From: Alphaproteobacteria bacterium
GTDB taxonomy: Bacteria; Pseudomonadota; Alphaproteobacteria; Rhizobiales; Devosiaceae
Length of the DNA stretch: 7,791 nucleotides
NCBI GenBank assembly: GCA_013152625.1
Contig: JAADFY010000150.1
Coordinates: forward strand, 1-7,791
Direction: 5' to 3'
Positions 1-5,901 of the stretch are shown piece by piece; positions within the stretch are counted from its first letter, which is position 1, and each line of letters begins with the position of its first letter. The translations under genes and the position numbers were made by a program. The notes below the pieces were generated by a model, which saw only the letters and a program-made list of their open reading frames with translations, was not told the origin of the DNA and searched no databases.

Positions 1-555
1 CGGGCCCAGGAAAAATTTATCCGTCCCGCCAGCATGCCAATGACCCGTTTGACCAACACCGCCCTTGAGGCAGGCCCGGATCTGGCGCCAGAACTTCGCG
101 GCGAACTGGTGCGTTATGCGGGCAATGATCTATTGTGTTACCGGGCCGATCAGCCAGACGAGCTGGTGGCCCGCCAGGCCGAAATCTGGGGCGGGGCGTT
201 GGGGAAAATGGAACGCCGCCTTGGGGCGCGTTTTGAGGTAATCACCGGCATAATTCACCAGCCGCAGCCCGCTCCGACCCTTCAAAAGTTGGCACAGCTT
301 GGCGGACGGTTCGGGCCGTTTGGCCTGATCGCGCTCAATTCGGTTGCCTCGCTGACCGGTTCGGGCATTCTGGCGCTGGGGCTGGCCGAGGGCCTGTTTG
401 AACCCGATTTCGGTTGGACGGCGGCCCATGTGGACGAAGATTTCAACATCTCGCGCTGGGGCGAAGACCATGAGGCCAAAGTCCGGCGTGATCTGCGGCG
501 CACCGAATATGACGCGGCGCTGGCCATGATCGCCGATGTGGGGCTCTCGGGTTAG
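1..555 (+). CDS. ATP12-family F1-ATPase assembly chaperone (5' partial)
   Basis: This is the C-terminal 184 residues of a protein of the ATP12 family, whose mitochondrial member binds the F1 alpha subunit during ATP synthase assembly; bacterial homologues are found mainly in alphaproteobacteria. The frame is open to base 1, and the residues before the first in-window ATG (position 34) already fit the family, which has a PMTRLTNTA-type segment at this point. I therefore treat the gene as entering from the left edge rather than starting at 34. Family-like signatures are DLLCYRAD, LVARQAEIW, a helical LTGSGILALGLAEG segment, and the strongly conserved HVDEDFNISRWGED (bases 427-468) near the end. 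The TAG stop at 553-555 overlaps the stop of the convergent rimO by 4 bases. The family call is by recognition of these motifs; the missing N-terminus cannot be judged. Confidence 0.88.
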   Translation, partial: RAQEKFIRPASMPMTRLTNTALEAGPDLAPELRGELVRYAGNDLLCYRADQPDELVARQAEIWGGALGKMERRLGARFEVITGIIHQPQPAPTLQKLAQLGGRFGPFGLIALNSVASLTGSGILALGLAEGLFEPDFGWTAAHVDEDFNISRWGEDHEAKVRRDLRRTEYDAALAMIADVGLSG

Positions 556-1880
556 TTCTTGGCTATCTGTTTGCCAAACAGGTCATATTCATCCGAACCG
601 GTAATTTTTACCGTGATCAGATCCCCCGGTTTGAGGCTGGCGGCACCCTCAATAATGACCTGCCCGTCGATTTCCGGCGCATCCCATTTTGAACGGGCAA
701 TGGCCACATCTTCGCCCTGCCGCACTTCATCCACCAGCACATCGATGGTCCGGCCCACTTTTGCCGCCAGTTTTCTGGTGGAGATGGCCTGGGCCCGTTC
801 CATAAGCCGCCCGTAGCGCTCTTTTTTGACCTCGGGGGGCACGTGGCCCTCCAGATCGTTCGATTTCGCGCCCTTGACCGGCTCATATTCGAAACACCCG
901 GCCCGGTCGATCTGCGCTTCGTCGAGCCAGTCGAGAAGCTGGACAAAATCTTCCTCCGTCTCGCCGGGAAACCCCACAATAAAGGTCGAGCGGATGGCCA
1001 GATCGGGGCACGTTTGTCGCCACGCGGCGATCCGGGCGAGGGTTTTTTCCTGATTGGCGGGCCGGCGCATGGCTTTAAGAATGCCCGGTGCGGCGTGCTG
1101 AAAGGGGATGTCGAGATAGGGCAGAATGGCGCCGGCGGCCATGAGATCGATCACTTTGTCCACATGGGGGTAGGGGTAGACATAATGGAGGCGGATCCAG
1201 GCCCCCAGTTTGCCCAGTTCCTCACATATGTCGAAAAATCGGGCGGCCACCGGGCGGCCATGGAACTTTGAGGTGGCGTATTTTACGTCCACCCCGTAGG
1301 CCGAAGTATCCTGGGAGATGACCATGAGCTCTTTGGTGCCGGACCCGATGAGCCGCTCGGCCTCATAAAGAACCCGGGCGGCGGGCCGCGAGACCAGATC
1401 GCCGCGAATGGCGGGAATGATGCAAAAGCTGCACCGGTTGTTGCACCCCTCGGAAATTTTCAGATAGGCATAATGGGCCGGGGTCAGGCGCAGGCCCTCG
1501 GCGGGCACCAAATCCTCGAACGGGCGTTCAACAGGGGGTACGGCCGCATGGACCGCCTCCACCACGGCCTCATACTGGTGCGGGCCGGTCACAGCGAGCA
1601 CCTTTGGATGGGTGGCGCGGATTAGCTCGGCCTCAGTGCCCAGACAGCCGGTCACGATCACCCGACCGTTCTCGTTGACCGCCTCGCCGATGGCCTCAAG
1701 GCTTTCCGCCTTGGCACTGTCCAAAAAACCGCAGGTATTGACGATGACCACGTCGGCCCCTTCATAGTCTGGCGAAAAGCGATAGCCCTGGGCGCGTAGC
1801 GTGGTGCCGATCCGTTCGGAATCGACCAGTGCCTTCGGGCAGCCGAGGCTGACCAGGCCGATGGTGGGTTGTTTTGACAT
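552..1880 (-). CDS. rimO: Ribosomal protein S12 methylthiotransferase RimO
   Basis: A radical-SAM methylthiotransferase that adds a methylthio group to the conserved aspartate of ribosomal protein S12, in the cytoplasm. At 442 residues it has the usual family length and all three domains. The N-terminal UPF0004/MTTase domain has Cys14, Cys50 and Cys79 for the auxiliary [4Fe-4S] cluster, with SLGCPKALVDSE at the start. The radical-SAM core carries the CxxxCxxC motif at Cys146, Cys150 and Cys153 (SEGCNNRCSFC). A C-terminal TRAM domain spans about residues 372-438. IPAIRGDLVSRP, LHYVYPYP, DIPFQHA and FIVGFPGETEEDF distinguish RimO from the tRNA enzyme MiaB. Its ATG directly follows the TGA of the DUF4282 gene with no gap, so translation is probably coupled and transcription comes from upstream of lipB. 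Only a weak Shine-Dalgarno (CAGG) precedes the start. Its end overlaps the convergent ATP12-family gene by 4 bases, leaving no room for a terminator between them. Confidence 0.97.
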   Translation of the reverse strand: MSKQPTIGLVSLGCPKALVDSERIGTTLRAQGYRFSPDYEGADVVIVNTCGFLDSAKAESLEAIGEAVNENGRVIVTGCLGTEAELIRATHPKVLAVTGPHQYEAVVEAVHAAVPPVERPFEDLVPAEGLRLTPAHYAYLKISEGCNNRCSFCIIPAIRGDLVSRPAARVLYEAERLIGSGTKELMVISQDTSAYGVDVKYATSKFHGRPVAARFFDICEELGKLGAWIRLHYVYPYPHVDKVIDLMAAGAILPYLDIPFQHAAPGILKAMRRPANQEKTLARIAAWRQTCPDLAIRSTFIVGFPGETEEDFVQLLDWLDEAQIDRAGCFEYEPVKGAKSNDLEGHVPPEVKKERYGRLMERAQAISTRKLAAKVGRTIDVLVDEVRQGEDVAIARSKWDAPEIDGQVIIEGAASLKPGDLITVKITGSDEYDLFGKQIAKN

Positions 1881-2522
1881 TCAAACCTGTTTTTTCGGAC
1901 GTGGTTTTGCCCGTGTGCGCGATTTCAGCCCGGCCCGTGTGGCCACCCGGATGCTCTTGGGCCCGGGGCCTGACGATTTGGCCGCGGCGGTTTTTTTCAC
2001 CGCCGGTTTGGCGGCGGGTTTTGCGGCGCTCGATTTGGCTTCGGTTGCAGCGGCGATGGCGTCAAGTTCCGCCCCGTCGCGGTTGGTTGGGGCAGGGGTC
2101 GCGGTCGGGGCAGGGGTTGTCTTGGGGGCCGGCACCGACTGAAAACGGGGGTCGGGTTCCGGGTCGTCCTCGGCCAGTTCCGAAAGCGCTTCGCGAACAT
2201 CGTCAATGATGGAGGCACCCCGCCGGGCAGCGGGCTGCCCGTCCACCAGATCGGCATTGCGGCGGAAATAAACGATAAAGGCCTCGCACCCCAGCCGCAG
2301 GACCAGAAAAGCGAACACCCCGTAAACCGCAATTTCCAGAAGACCCCAGAGCCCGCTGCCGAACGAAGCGCCAAAGGTGGCGAACAGATGGCTGATGGCA
2401 CCAAGCCCGATACCCGCCAGCCCGGCCAGGTAAACGATCTTGATGATGCGTGGCCCGATAAGCCGGTCCAGATTGAGCAGTGTGGGACTGGTGGAAAGCC
2501 GTTTAAGGTCGTCCGGTGTCAT
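1881..2522 (-). CDS. DUF4282-type membrane protein with basic Ala/Pro/Lys-rich tail
   Basis: A 213-residue protein of unknown function. Residues about 26-50 and 58-86 form two hydrophobic helices separated by a short Gly-rich loop. The second helix ends in CEAFIVYFRRNADL, which resembles the end of DUF4282 proteins (small two-helix membrane proteins), so DUF4282 is the best guess. Residues 100-128 are acidic and probably helical (DDVREALSELAEDD). From about 130 on the protein is low complexity: a TPAPTATPAPT repeat, then Ala/Lys/Pro stretches resembling histone H1 or AlgP-type tails, ending in a highly basic KSRTRAKPRPKKQV. The tail would presumably face the cytoplasm and could contact nucleic acid or an acidic partner, but that is inference. 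The gene overlaps lipB through ATGA and abuts rimO, so it sits inside one operon. A weak AGGCGG ribosome binding site lies 9 bases before the ATG. Confidence 0.75.
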   Translation of the reverse strand: MTPDDLKRLSTSPTLLNLDRLIGPRIIKIVYLAGLAGIGLGAISHLFATFGASFGSGLWGLLEIAVYGVFAFLVLRLGCEAFIVYFRRNADLVDGQPAARRGASIIDDVREALSELAEDDPEPDPRFQSVPAPKTTPAPTATPAPTNRDGAELDAIAAATEAKSSAAKPAAKPAVKKTAAAKSSGPGPKSIRVATRAGLKSRTRAKPRPKKQV

Positions 2523-3250
2523 GTTTGGAGTCCGCCTGGCAAGGTTCCGGCTGATTGATCTGTCCGGGCGCGCTCGGTTGGCCCGAAGAGTGTTTCAAAT
2601 GTCGATTTGAGGGCCATGTCAAGCTCGGCCATGCTCACCCCATGCCCCAGATCGGCAAAAGAAGTAACCCCGTCCCCCGAAATACCGCATGGCACTATAC
2701 CGCGATAATGGTCCAGGTTGGGGTCAAGATTGATCGAAATCCCGTGAAAAGTCACCCAGCGCCGCACCCGGATGCCAATGGCGGCAATTTTGTCGAACCG
2801 GTTCGGTCCCTTGTCTGGCCGGGGGACAAAGACACCGACCCGACCGTTTATGCGCGCCGCTTTGATGTCAAACACGGCCAGGGTCGAAATGATCCAGGCT
2901 TCCAGATTACGGACAAACAAACGCAGATCGCGCCCCCGCCGCCCCAGGTCGGCCATGACATAGACCACACGCTGGCCGGGCCCGTGATAGGTGAACTGCC
3001 CGCCGCGCCCGGTTTGATAAACCGGCAGCAGATCGGGGTCGAGCAGGTCGTCGGGCCGGGCCGATGTGCCAGCGGTATAAAGGGCGGGGTGTTCTAAAAG
3101 CCAGATCAGTTCCGGTTTCCGGCCGGCTGATATTTCTGCCACCCGGGCCTCCATTTCCACCATGGCGCGGTCATAGGCCACCGGATTGTCAGTGATGCAC
3201 CAGTGGGGCAGGGCAATTGAATTGGGCGCAACCGGGTTCATGTTAACCAT
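2519..3250 (-). CDS. lipB: Lipoyl(octanoyl) transferase LipB
   Basis: LipB transfers the octanoyl group from acyl-carrier protein to the lipoyl domains of 2-oxoacid dehydrogenases and the glycine cleavage H protein; LipA then inserts the sulfurs. The 243-residue product shows the family core: LLEHPALYTAGTSA (residues 51-64), the RGGQFTYHGPGQ motif (82-93), catalytic Lys154 in DKIAAIGIR, TFHGISINL (167-175), and catalytic Cys188 in GIVPCGI. A LipB-specific insertion of about ten residues around VPRPDKGPNRF precedes the lysine. The last 20 residues are a low-complexity extension. The start is not certain: ATG at 3250 or in-frame ATG three codons later would both serve, and neither has a clear Shine-Dalgarno. 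It is the first gene of the leftward lipB-DUF4282-rimO operon and overlaps the next gene by 4 bases. Confidence 0.97.
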   Translation of the reverse strand: MVNMNPVAPNSIALPHWCITDNPVAYDRAMVEMEARVAEISAGRKPELIWLLEHPALYTAGTSARPDDLLDPDLLPVYQTGRGGQFTYHGPGQRVVYVMADLGRRGRDLRLFVRNLEAWIISTLAVFDIKAARINGRVGVFVPRPDKGPNRFDKIAAIGIRVRRWVTFHGISINLDPNLDHYRGIVPCGISGDGVTSFADLGHGVSMAELDMALKSTFETLFGPTERARTDQSAGTLPGGLQT

Positions 3251-3327
3251 TCGATAACCATGATTTGCCCATGGTGCAAACGGCGTATGGCACAGTCGGC
3301 CATTCGGGCAGGAGAGGAAACAAAAAC
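3251..3327. promoter_or_regulatory. Divergent intergenic region between lipB and the SpoA gene
   Basis: These 77 bases must hold the promoters for the leftward lipB operon and the rightward SpoA gene, if each has its own. On the minus strand a TTGCAC ... 16 bases ... TTATCG pair fits a sigma70-like promoter. It would start the message almost at the lipB ATG, which agrees with the lack of a Shine-Dalgarno there (possible leaderless message). On the plus strand only a weak TTGCCC ... 15 bases ... TATGGC pair is visible. An AGGAGAGGA purine stretch at 3310-3318 is the ribosome binding site of the SpoA gene. The promoter calls are weak. Confidence 0.3.
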
Positions 3328-3564
3328 TTGTCGAGCGTGCTTGAAAACATTGAGGTGGAAATCTCGGTCGAACTGGGAGCGGCCACCATGCCCATTCATC
3401 ATCTGTTGCGCATGGGACGGGGCGCGGTCATAGAGCTTGATTCCACCGAAAACGATCCCCTGTGCATTTATGCCAACAAAACCCTGATTGCCCGGGGCGA
3501 AGTCAAGATCGAAGACGGCCAGCTCTTGATGGAAGTCACCAGCAAGGCCCTCAAGCCGGTATAA
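3328..3564 (+). CDS. Minimal FliN/SpoA-domain protein
   Basis: A 78-residue protein consisting of almost nothing but one SpoA (FliM/FliN C-terminal) domain. LENIEVEISVELGAATMPIHHLLRMGRGAVIELD (residues 5-38, read as segments) and the later IYANKTLIARGEVKIEDGQLLMEV correspond to the beta-strands of FliN, the C-ring protein of the flagellar switch. In FliN this domain dimerises and binds FliM and the export apparatus. The start chosen is TTG at 3328, because AGAGGA lies 9 bases upstream and the domain begins right after it. An upstream in-frame TTG at 3265 has no ribosome binding site and would add 21 unconvincing residues. A typical FliN is longer at its N-terminus, and no other flagellar gene is in view, so this could be an orphan flagellar part, a switch accessory, or a SpoA protein recruited elsewhere. 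The domain call is firm; the role is open. Confidence 0.85.
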   Translation: MSSVLENIEVEISVELGAATMPIHHLLRMGRGAVIELDSTENDPLCIYANKTLIARGEVKIEDGQLLMEVTSKALKPV

Positions 3565-3663
3565 GTTTTTCGGCGTCGCGATCAAGGCCCCTTGAGCCGG
3601 TGATCACGATTTGATACACCCCGTGGCGCGCCGCACGGACCTTGTGCCGCGTAGCCATTACAT
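3565..3663 (+). promoter_or_regulatory. tRNA-Leu upstream region with weak promoter candidate
   Basis: This non-coding stretch lies between the SpoA gene and the tRNA. TTGAGC (3592-3597), 17 bases, then TACACC (3615-3620) is the best sigma70-like pair I can find; it would give a tRNA leader of about 35 bases. A small inverted repeat, TCAAGG-CC-CCTTGA (3582-3595), overlaps the -35 box and has no T-run after it, so I do not call it a terminator. A TGATCA palindrome is at 3601-3606. Confidence 0.25.
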
Positions 3664-3750
3664 GCGGTCGTGGCGGAATTGGTAGACGCGCAGCGTTGAG
3701 GTCGCTGTGGGGTAAAACCCGTGGAAGTTCGAGTCTTCTCGACCGCACCA
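3664..3750 (+). tRNA. tRNA-Leu, anticodon GAG
   Basis: An 87-base class II tRNA. The acceptor stem is a perfect 7-bp pair, GCGGTCG (3664-3670) with CGACCGC (3740-3746), followed by discriminator A and a genomically encoded CCA. The D-arm carries the AATTGGTAGACGC consensus of leucine tRNAs. The anticodon stem CAGCG/CGCTG (3691-3695 and 3703-3707) closes the loop TTGAGGT, putting GAG at 3698-3700, which reads CUC and CUU leucine codons. The long variable arm (GGG-TAAAA-CCC) confirms the Leu/Ser/Tyr class. The T-loop is TTCGAGT within a GGAAG/CTTCT stem. The CCA end is immediately abutted by the first copy of an intergenic repeat. Confidence 0.97.
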
Positions 3751-3835
3751 TATTTCTGACTCAGAGTTCAGCGGCCGGCGCAAGCGCCGCCCATCGGAGC
3801 CGGTGAGCACTTGCGAACTCGGCGTGAGGGAAAAA
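3751..3835 (+). repeat. Intergenic structured repeat, copy 1 (13-base shorter)
   Basis: This is the first of two tandem direct copies. Its first 23 bases (3751-3773, beginning TATTTCTGACTCAGAG) equal 3846-3868, and its last 62 bases (3774-3835) equal 3882-3943. Relative to copy 2 it lacks 13 bases between those blocks. The unit folds back on itself: CTCA-GAGTTC (3760-3769) can pair with GAACTC (3815-3820) and TGAG (3825-3828) across a GGCG bulge, and an inner hairpin CGGCG-CAAG-CGCCG is at 3776-3789. It starts exactly after the CCA of the tRNA gene. The form suggests a REP- or MITE-like dispersed palindromic unit, but dispersal elsewhere cannot be seen here. Confidence 0.85.
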
Positions 3836-3845
3836 TAGCCGCCCC

Positions 3846-3943
3846 TATTTCTGACTCAGAGTTCAGCGAGCTTCAACGCGAGCCGGCGCAAGCGCCGCCC
3901 ATCGGAGCCGGTGAGCACTTGCGAACTCGGCGTGAGGGAAAAA
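3846..3943 (+). repeat. Intergenic structured repeat, copy 2 (full length)
   Basis: This is the longer copy, 98 bases, identical to copy 1 except for a 13-base internal stretch (AGCTTCAACGCGA, 3869-3881) and one extra A in the closing A-run. The outer arms are CTCAGAGTTC (3855-3864) and GAACTC...TGAG (3923-3936); the inner hairpin is at 3884-3897. The stretch between arms also shows imperfect complementarity (GCGAGC against GTGAGC-type segments), so the whole unit could form one long bulged stem. Sequence identity with copy 1 suggests a recent tandem duplication or ongoing gene conversion. Confidence 0.85.
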
Positions 3944-3963
3944 AGAGCCCCTGCCACCACACC

Positions 3964-4000
3964 GTCCCGGCCTTTGAGCCGGGACCTCGTTTCGGGTCCC
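3964..4000. repeat. Two overlapping, mutually exclusive hairpins
   Basis: GTCCCGGC (3964-3971) and GCCGGGAC (3978-3985) form a perfect 8-bp stem with a 6-base loop. GGGACC (3981-3986) can instead pair with GGTCCC (3995-4000) around an 8-base loop. The two structures share bases 3981-3985, so only one can form at a time. The element lies just downstream of the leftward DUF6629 gene and may help end its transcript, but there is no adjacent T-run on either strand, so it is not called as an intrinsic terminator. It could equally be a short dispersed palindrome. Confidence 0.55.
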
Positions 4001-4024
4001 CCCAAAACAGCTCCCGGCCGGAAT

Positions 4025-4711
4025 TTACGCAAACAGCATCGGGCATTCACGGGCGCACTTGTTGCGCACGATGATGTAAATCAGGTGCAGCGTTCCCAGC
4101 CCGGCAAGCAGGCAGAAAAACGAAATATAGGCATACCGCAGGAACAGGACATCCACCACAACCACGCCGATTACGGTCACACCGAACCAGCGCATGTGCA
4201 GGTATCGCGAAAGAAGCGGCGCGGCGATAATCAAAAACAGATAAATCAGATAGGTAAGGTTGCGCGGCATTAAATAGTCGAGGATCATCGTGCCTTCATA
4301 GGCCAGCGAATTCTGATTGACGCTGACGTCGATCCAGGCCGGATTAAGGACATGGTGCACATAGAGCGCCAGGCCAAAGGCCAGCCCCCCAAGTGTCATG
4401 GCCAAAAGCCACGGTCTGCGTTTGCTATCGTTGGGTTCAAGCACATAAACCGATAGCGGAATCCAGAACGGCCACATGAACCAGGTGAAAAAGATGAACC
4501 CCATGGCCCCCAGCAGGGTTATCGCGGGGTCTCCGGTGTTGACGCCCCACCAAACCGTACCTTCGGTAAATTGCTGGATACCGGCAAAAAGCGGCATGAA
4601 GGCCACAGGCAGATAGCGTTTGTTGACCTGGTACGCCTTGGCGATGGCAAATGCGCCCCCCACCACGAGAAACCCGCTGGCGGTAAAACTGACGGCTTGG
4701 GACAGGCACAT
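4025..4711 (-). CDS. DUF6629-type seven-helix membrane protein
   Basis: A 228-residue integral membrane protein of unknown function. The start MCLSQAVSFTASG is typical of the DUF6629 family (MCFSA-like N-termini), and ATG at 4711 has an AAGGA Shine-Dalgarno about 9 bases upstream. An in-frame ATG at 4789 would add 26 residues with no hydrophobic or family-like character. Seven hydrophobic helices are visible at about residues 8-25, 34-54, 65-92, 101-121, 150-169, 175-193 and 195-215. Polar residues inside or next to helices that may matter are the QQFTEG stretch of helix 2 (Glu50), WFMWPFW in helix 3, His119-His120 at the end of helix 4, and Asp187 in helix 6. The tail has two cysteines (CARECP). 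It is transcribed in the same direction as the DUF6544-type gene behind it but separated by 202 bases with a probable terminator, so it likely has its own promoter; I could not find a convincing one. Confidence 0.82.
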   Translation of the reverse strand: MCLSQAVSFTASGFLVVGGAFAIAKAYQVNKRYLPVAFMPLFAGIQQFTEGTVWWGVNTGDPAITLLGAMGFIFFTWFMWPFWIPLSVYVLEPNDSKRRPWLLAMTLGGLAFGLALYVHHVLNPAWIDVSVNQNSLAYEGTMILDYLMPRNLTYLIYLFLIIAAPLLSRYLHMRWFGVTVIGVVVVDVLFLRYAYISFFCLLAGLGTLHLIYIIVRNKCARECPMLFA

Positions 4712-4823
4712 GGCACAGGTTCCTTCCGTTGATTTTCCTGGCACGCAGCTTTGCACCACCGGCGATCCGATCTGACGAATGGCGACCACCTGTTACCGGT
4801 GCCATCTCGAACGATACTGACCG

Positions 4824-4843
4824 AAAAATCAAGGCCCGGCCTT
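4824..4843 (-). terminator. Probable intrinsic terminator of the DUF6544-type gene
   Basis: Read on the minus strand, AAGGC-CGG-GCCTT forms a GC-rich 5-bp stem with a 3-base loop and is followed by GATTTTT. It lies about 70 bases past the stop codon of the DUF6544-type gene and ahead of the DUF6629 gene, in the right orientation to separate the two. The stem is short, so strength is uncertain. Confidence 0.4.
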
Positions 4844-4913
4844 CCCGCTGGTACGGCCCGGTGCAACTTCGGGCCGGAGCGGGTACTGACAACGCTGACA
4901 ACCCCGCAGCGGT

Positions 4914-5762
4914 TCAGCCGTTGTGCCCGATGGGCTCTCCGTTTTCGTCGAGTGCGGTGATTCCTGTAATTTCGCCGCGCCAATACACGGATTTCTCACC
5001 CTCTATGACCCACCACACTTCGCCCCGCCTGGGCACTTCATAGCCATCCATGACAACCCAGTCAGAAAAAGCACCGCCCCAGGGGGTCATGACATAACCG
5101 CCCTTGACGCCCCGCGCGCGCCCATCGGCGCGAACCTCGCCAATTCGGCCTTTGGAATCGAGCAAAGCCTCAACCCAGATCTGGTCTCCGGTGGTTTTGT
5201 CCCATATGCGCACGCTGCCGTCATCCCGGACCAGATAGCCAAGATCGGCATTGCGCGCCATTGCTCCCGGCGCCATGGGCAGTTCGGCCAGATAGCGTTG
5301 AAGTTCCGCCGCGTCCACTTGCGGACCGGTCGCTGTGTCCAATGTCAGCGCCCCCAAAAGCCGAACCTGCAACAGGCCGGCGTCGCCGTCATAGCTATCG
5401 ATAACCTCGATTCCCTGCCCGGCAATAATTGGCACCCTGGCCAGCCAGACAAAGCCGGACCGGCCCAGCGCGATGGTCTGCTCCGCCTCGTAAGACTGCC
5501 AGGGACCATCAAGAGTTGTGCGTATGGCACCGCGCTGAGCAATGCGCATAGCCACCGCCCCGGCCGGCAGGCCGGGGTTGAGGCCCACCTGCGCCGCCAA
5601 CTCCGCCGGCACGCGTGGTTCACCGGTGGAGCGCAGGCCCAGCACCTGATCCAGCTGGGCCGAAGTCAGGCGTGAAAACTCAGCTTTTTGCCAGAAGAAC
5701 CACAGCACCCCGCCGGCAATGACCGCCACGAGCGCCAGTCCAATGACCTTGAAAACACTCAT
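4914..5762 (-). CDS. Membrane-anchored DUF6544/DUF6920-type protein
   Basis: A 282-residue protein of unknown function. Residues 5-23 are a single N-terminal membrane helix (signal anchor), so the rest should lie in the periplasm. The body matches what I know of the DUF6544/DUF6920 family: MRIAQRGAIRT (72-82), GPWQSYEAEQTIAL (86-99), GFVWLARV (103-110), a SYDGDAGLLQVRLLG segment (123-137), ELQRYLAELP (153-162), and near the end MTPWGGAFSDW, VPRRGEVWWV and YWRGEITGI. These give a mainly beta-strand, lipoprotein-carrier-like pattern, but no catalytic motif. ATG at 5762 is chosen because AAGGGGA sits 6 bases upstream and a promoter lies between it and the alternative in-frame ATG at 5834. The gene shares direction with the DUF6629 gene but is probably a separate unit. 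Confidence 0.8.
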   Translation of the reverse strand: MSVFKVIGLALVAVIAGGVLWFFWQKAEFSRLTSAQLDQVLGLRSTGEPRVPAELAAQVGLNPGLPAGAVAMRIAQRGAIRTTLDGPWQSYEAEQTIALGRSGFVWLARVPIIAGQGIEVIDSYDGDAGLLQVRLLGALTLDTATGPQVDAAELQRYLAELPMAPGAMARNADLGYLVRDDGSVRIWDKTTGDQIWVEALLDSKGRIGEVRADGRARGVKGGYVMTPWGGAFSDWVVMDGYEVPRRGEVWWVIEGEKSVYWRGEITGITALDENGEPIGHNG

Positions 5763-5802
5763 ATCCGGTCCCCTTTTCCGGTCAGCAACTGGCGCTGGTT
5801 CC

Positions 5803-5830
5803 CATATAGGCGCGCTTTGGGTCGCTTCAA
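5803..5830 (-). promoter_or_regulatory. Sigma70-like promoter of the DUF6544-type gene
   Basis: On the minus strand TTGAAG (5830-5825), a 16-base spacer, then TATATG (5808-5803) gives a good -35/-10 pair. Transcription would start near 5796, leaving a leader of about 34 bases before the AAGGGGA ribosome binding site and the ATG at 5762. This also argues against translation from the ATG at 5834, which would lie upstream of the transcript. Confidence 0.45.
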
Positions 5831-5901
5831 TCATGGGTCAAAACTTCGGCGAAACGGCGGCTGACCGGTTGCCTCAGGCACCTGTTGTTTAAGTACTGTA
5901 A

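Noticed and set aside
843..1271. 142-codon plus-strand open frame inside rimO
   Set aside because: It is a shadow of the rimO reading frame on the opposite strand, with no ribosome binding site or protein family signal.
3751..3943. CRISPR-like array
   Set aside because: There are only two units, they are about 90 bases long with no regular spacers, and no cas gene is near.
3664..4024. Integrated element at the tRNA-Leu gene
   Set aside because: No integrase and no second copy of the tRNA 3' end is present in the window; only the tandem intergenic repeats follow.
3811..4074. Short open frames across the repeat region on both strands
   Set aside because: They arise from the repeat copies and hairpins, repeat the same peptide, and show no start signals or domains.
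4712..4789. 26-residue N-terminal extension of the DUF6629-type protein
   Set aside because: MCLS is the family-like start with an AAGGA ribosome binding site; the extension is not hydrophobic and has no site of its own.
4923..5675. 250-codon plus-strand open frame
   Set aside because: It is fully antisense to the DUF6544-type gene, has no recognisable domain, and its composition reflects the high GC of the opposite strand.
5763..5834. 24-residue N-terminal extension of the DUF6544-type protein (ATG at 5834)
   Set aside because: There is no Shine-Dalgarno before 5834, the -35/-10 pair lies downstream of it, and the membrane anchor begins right at the chosen start.
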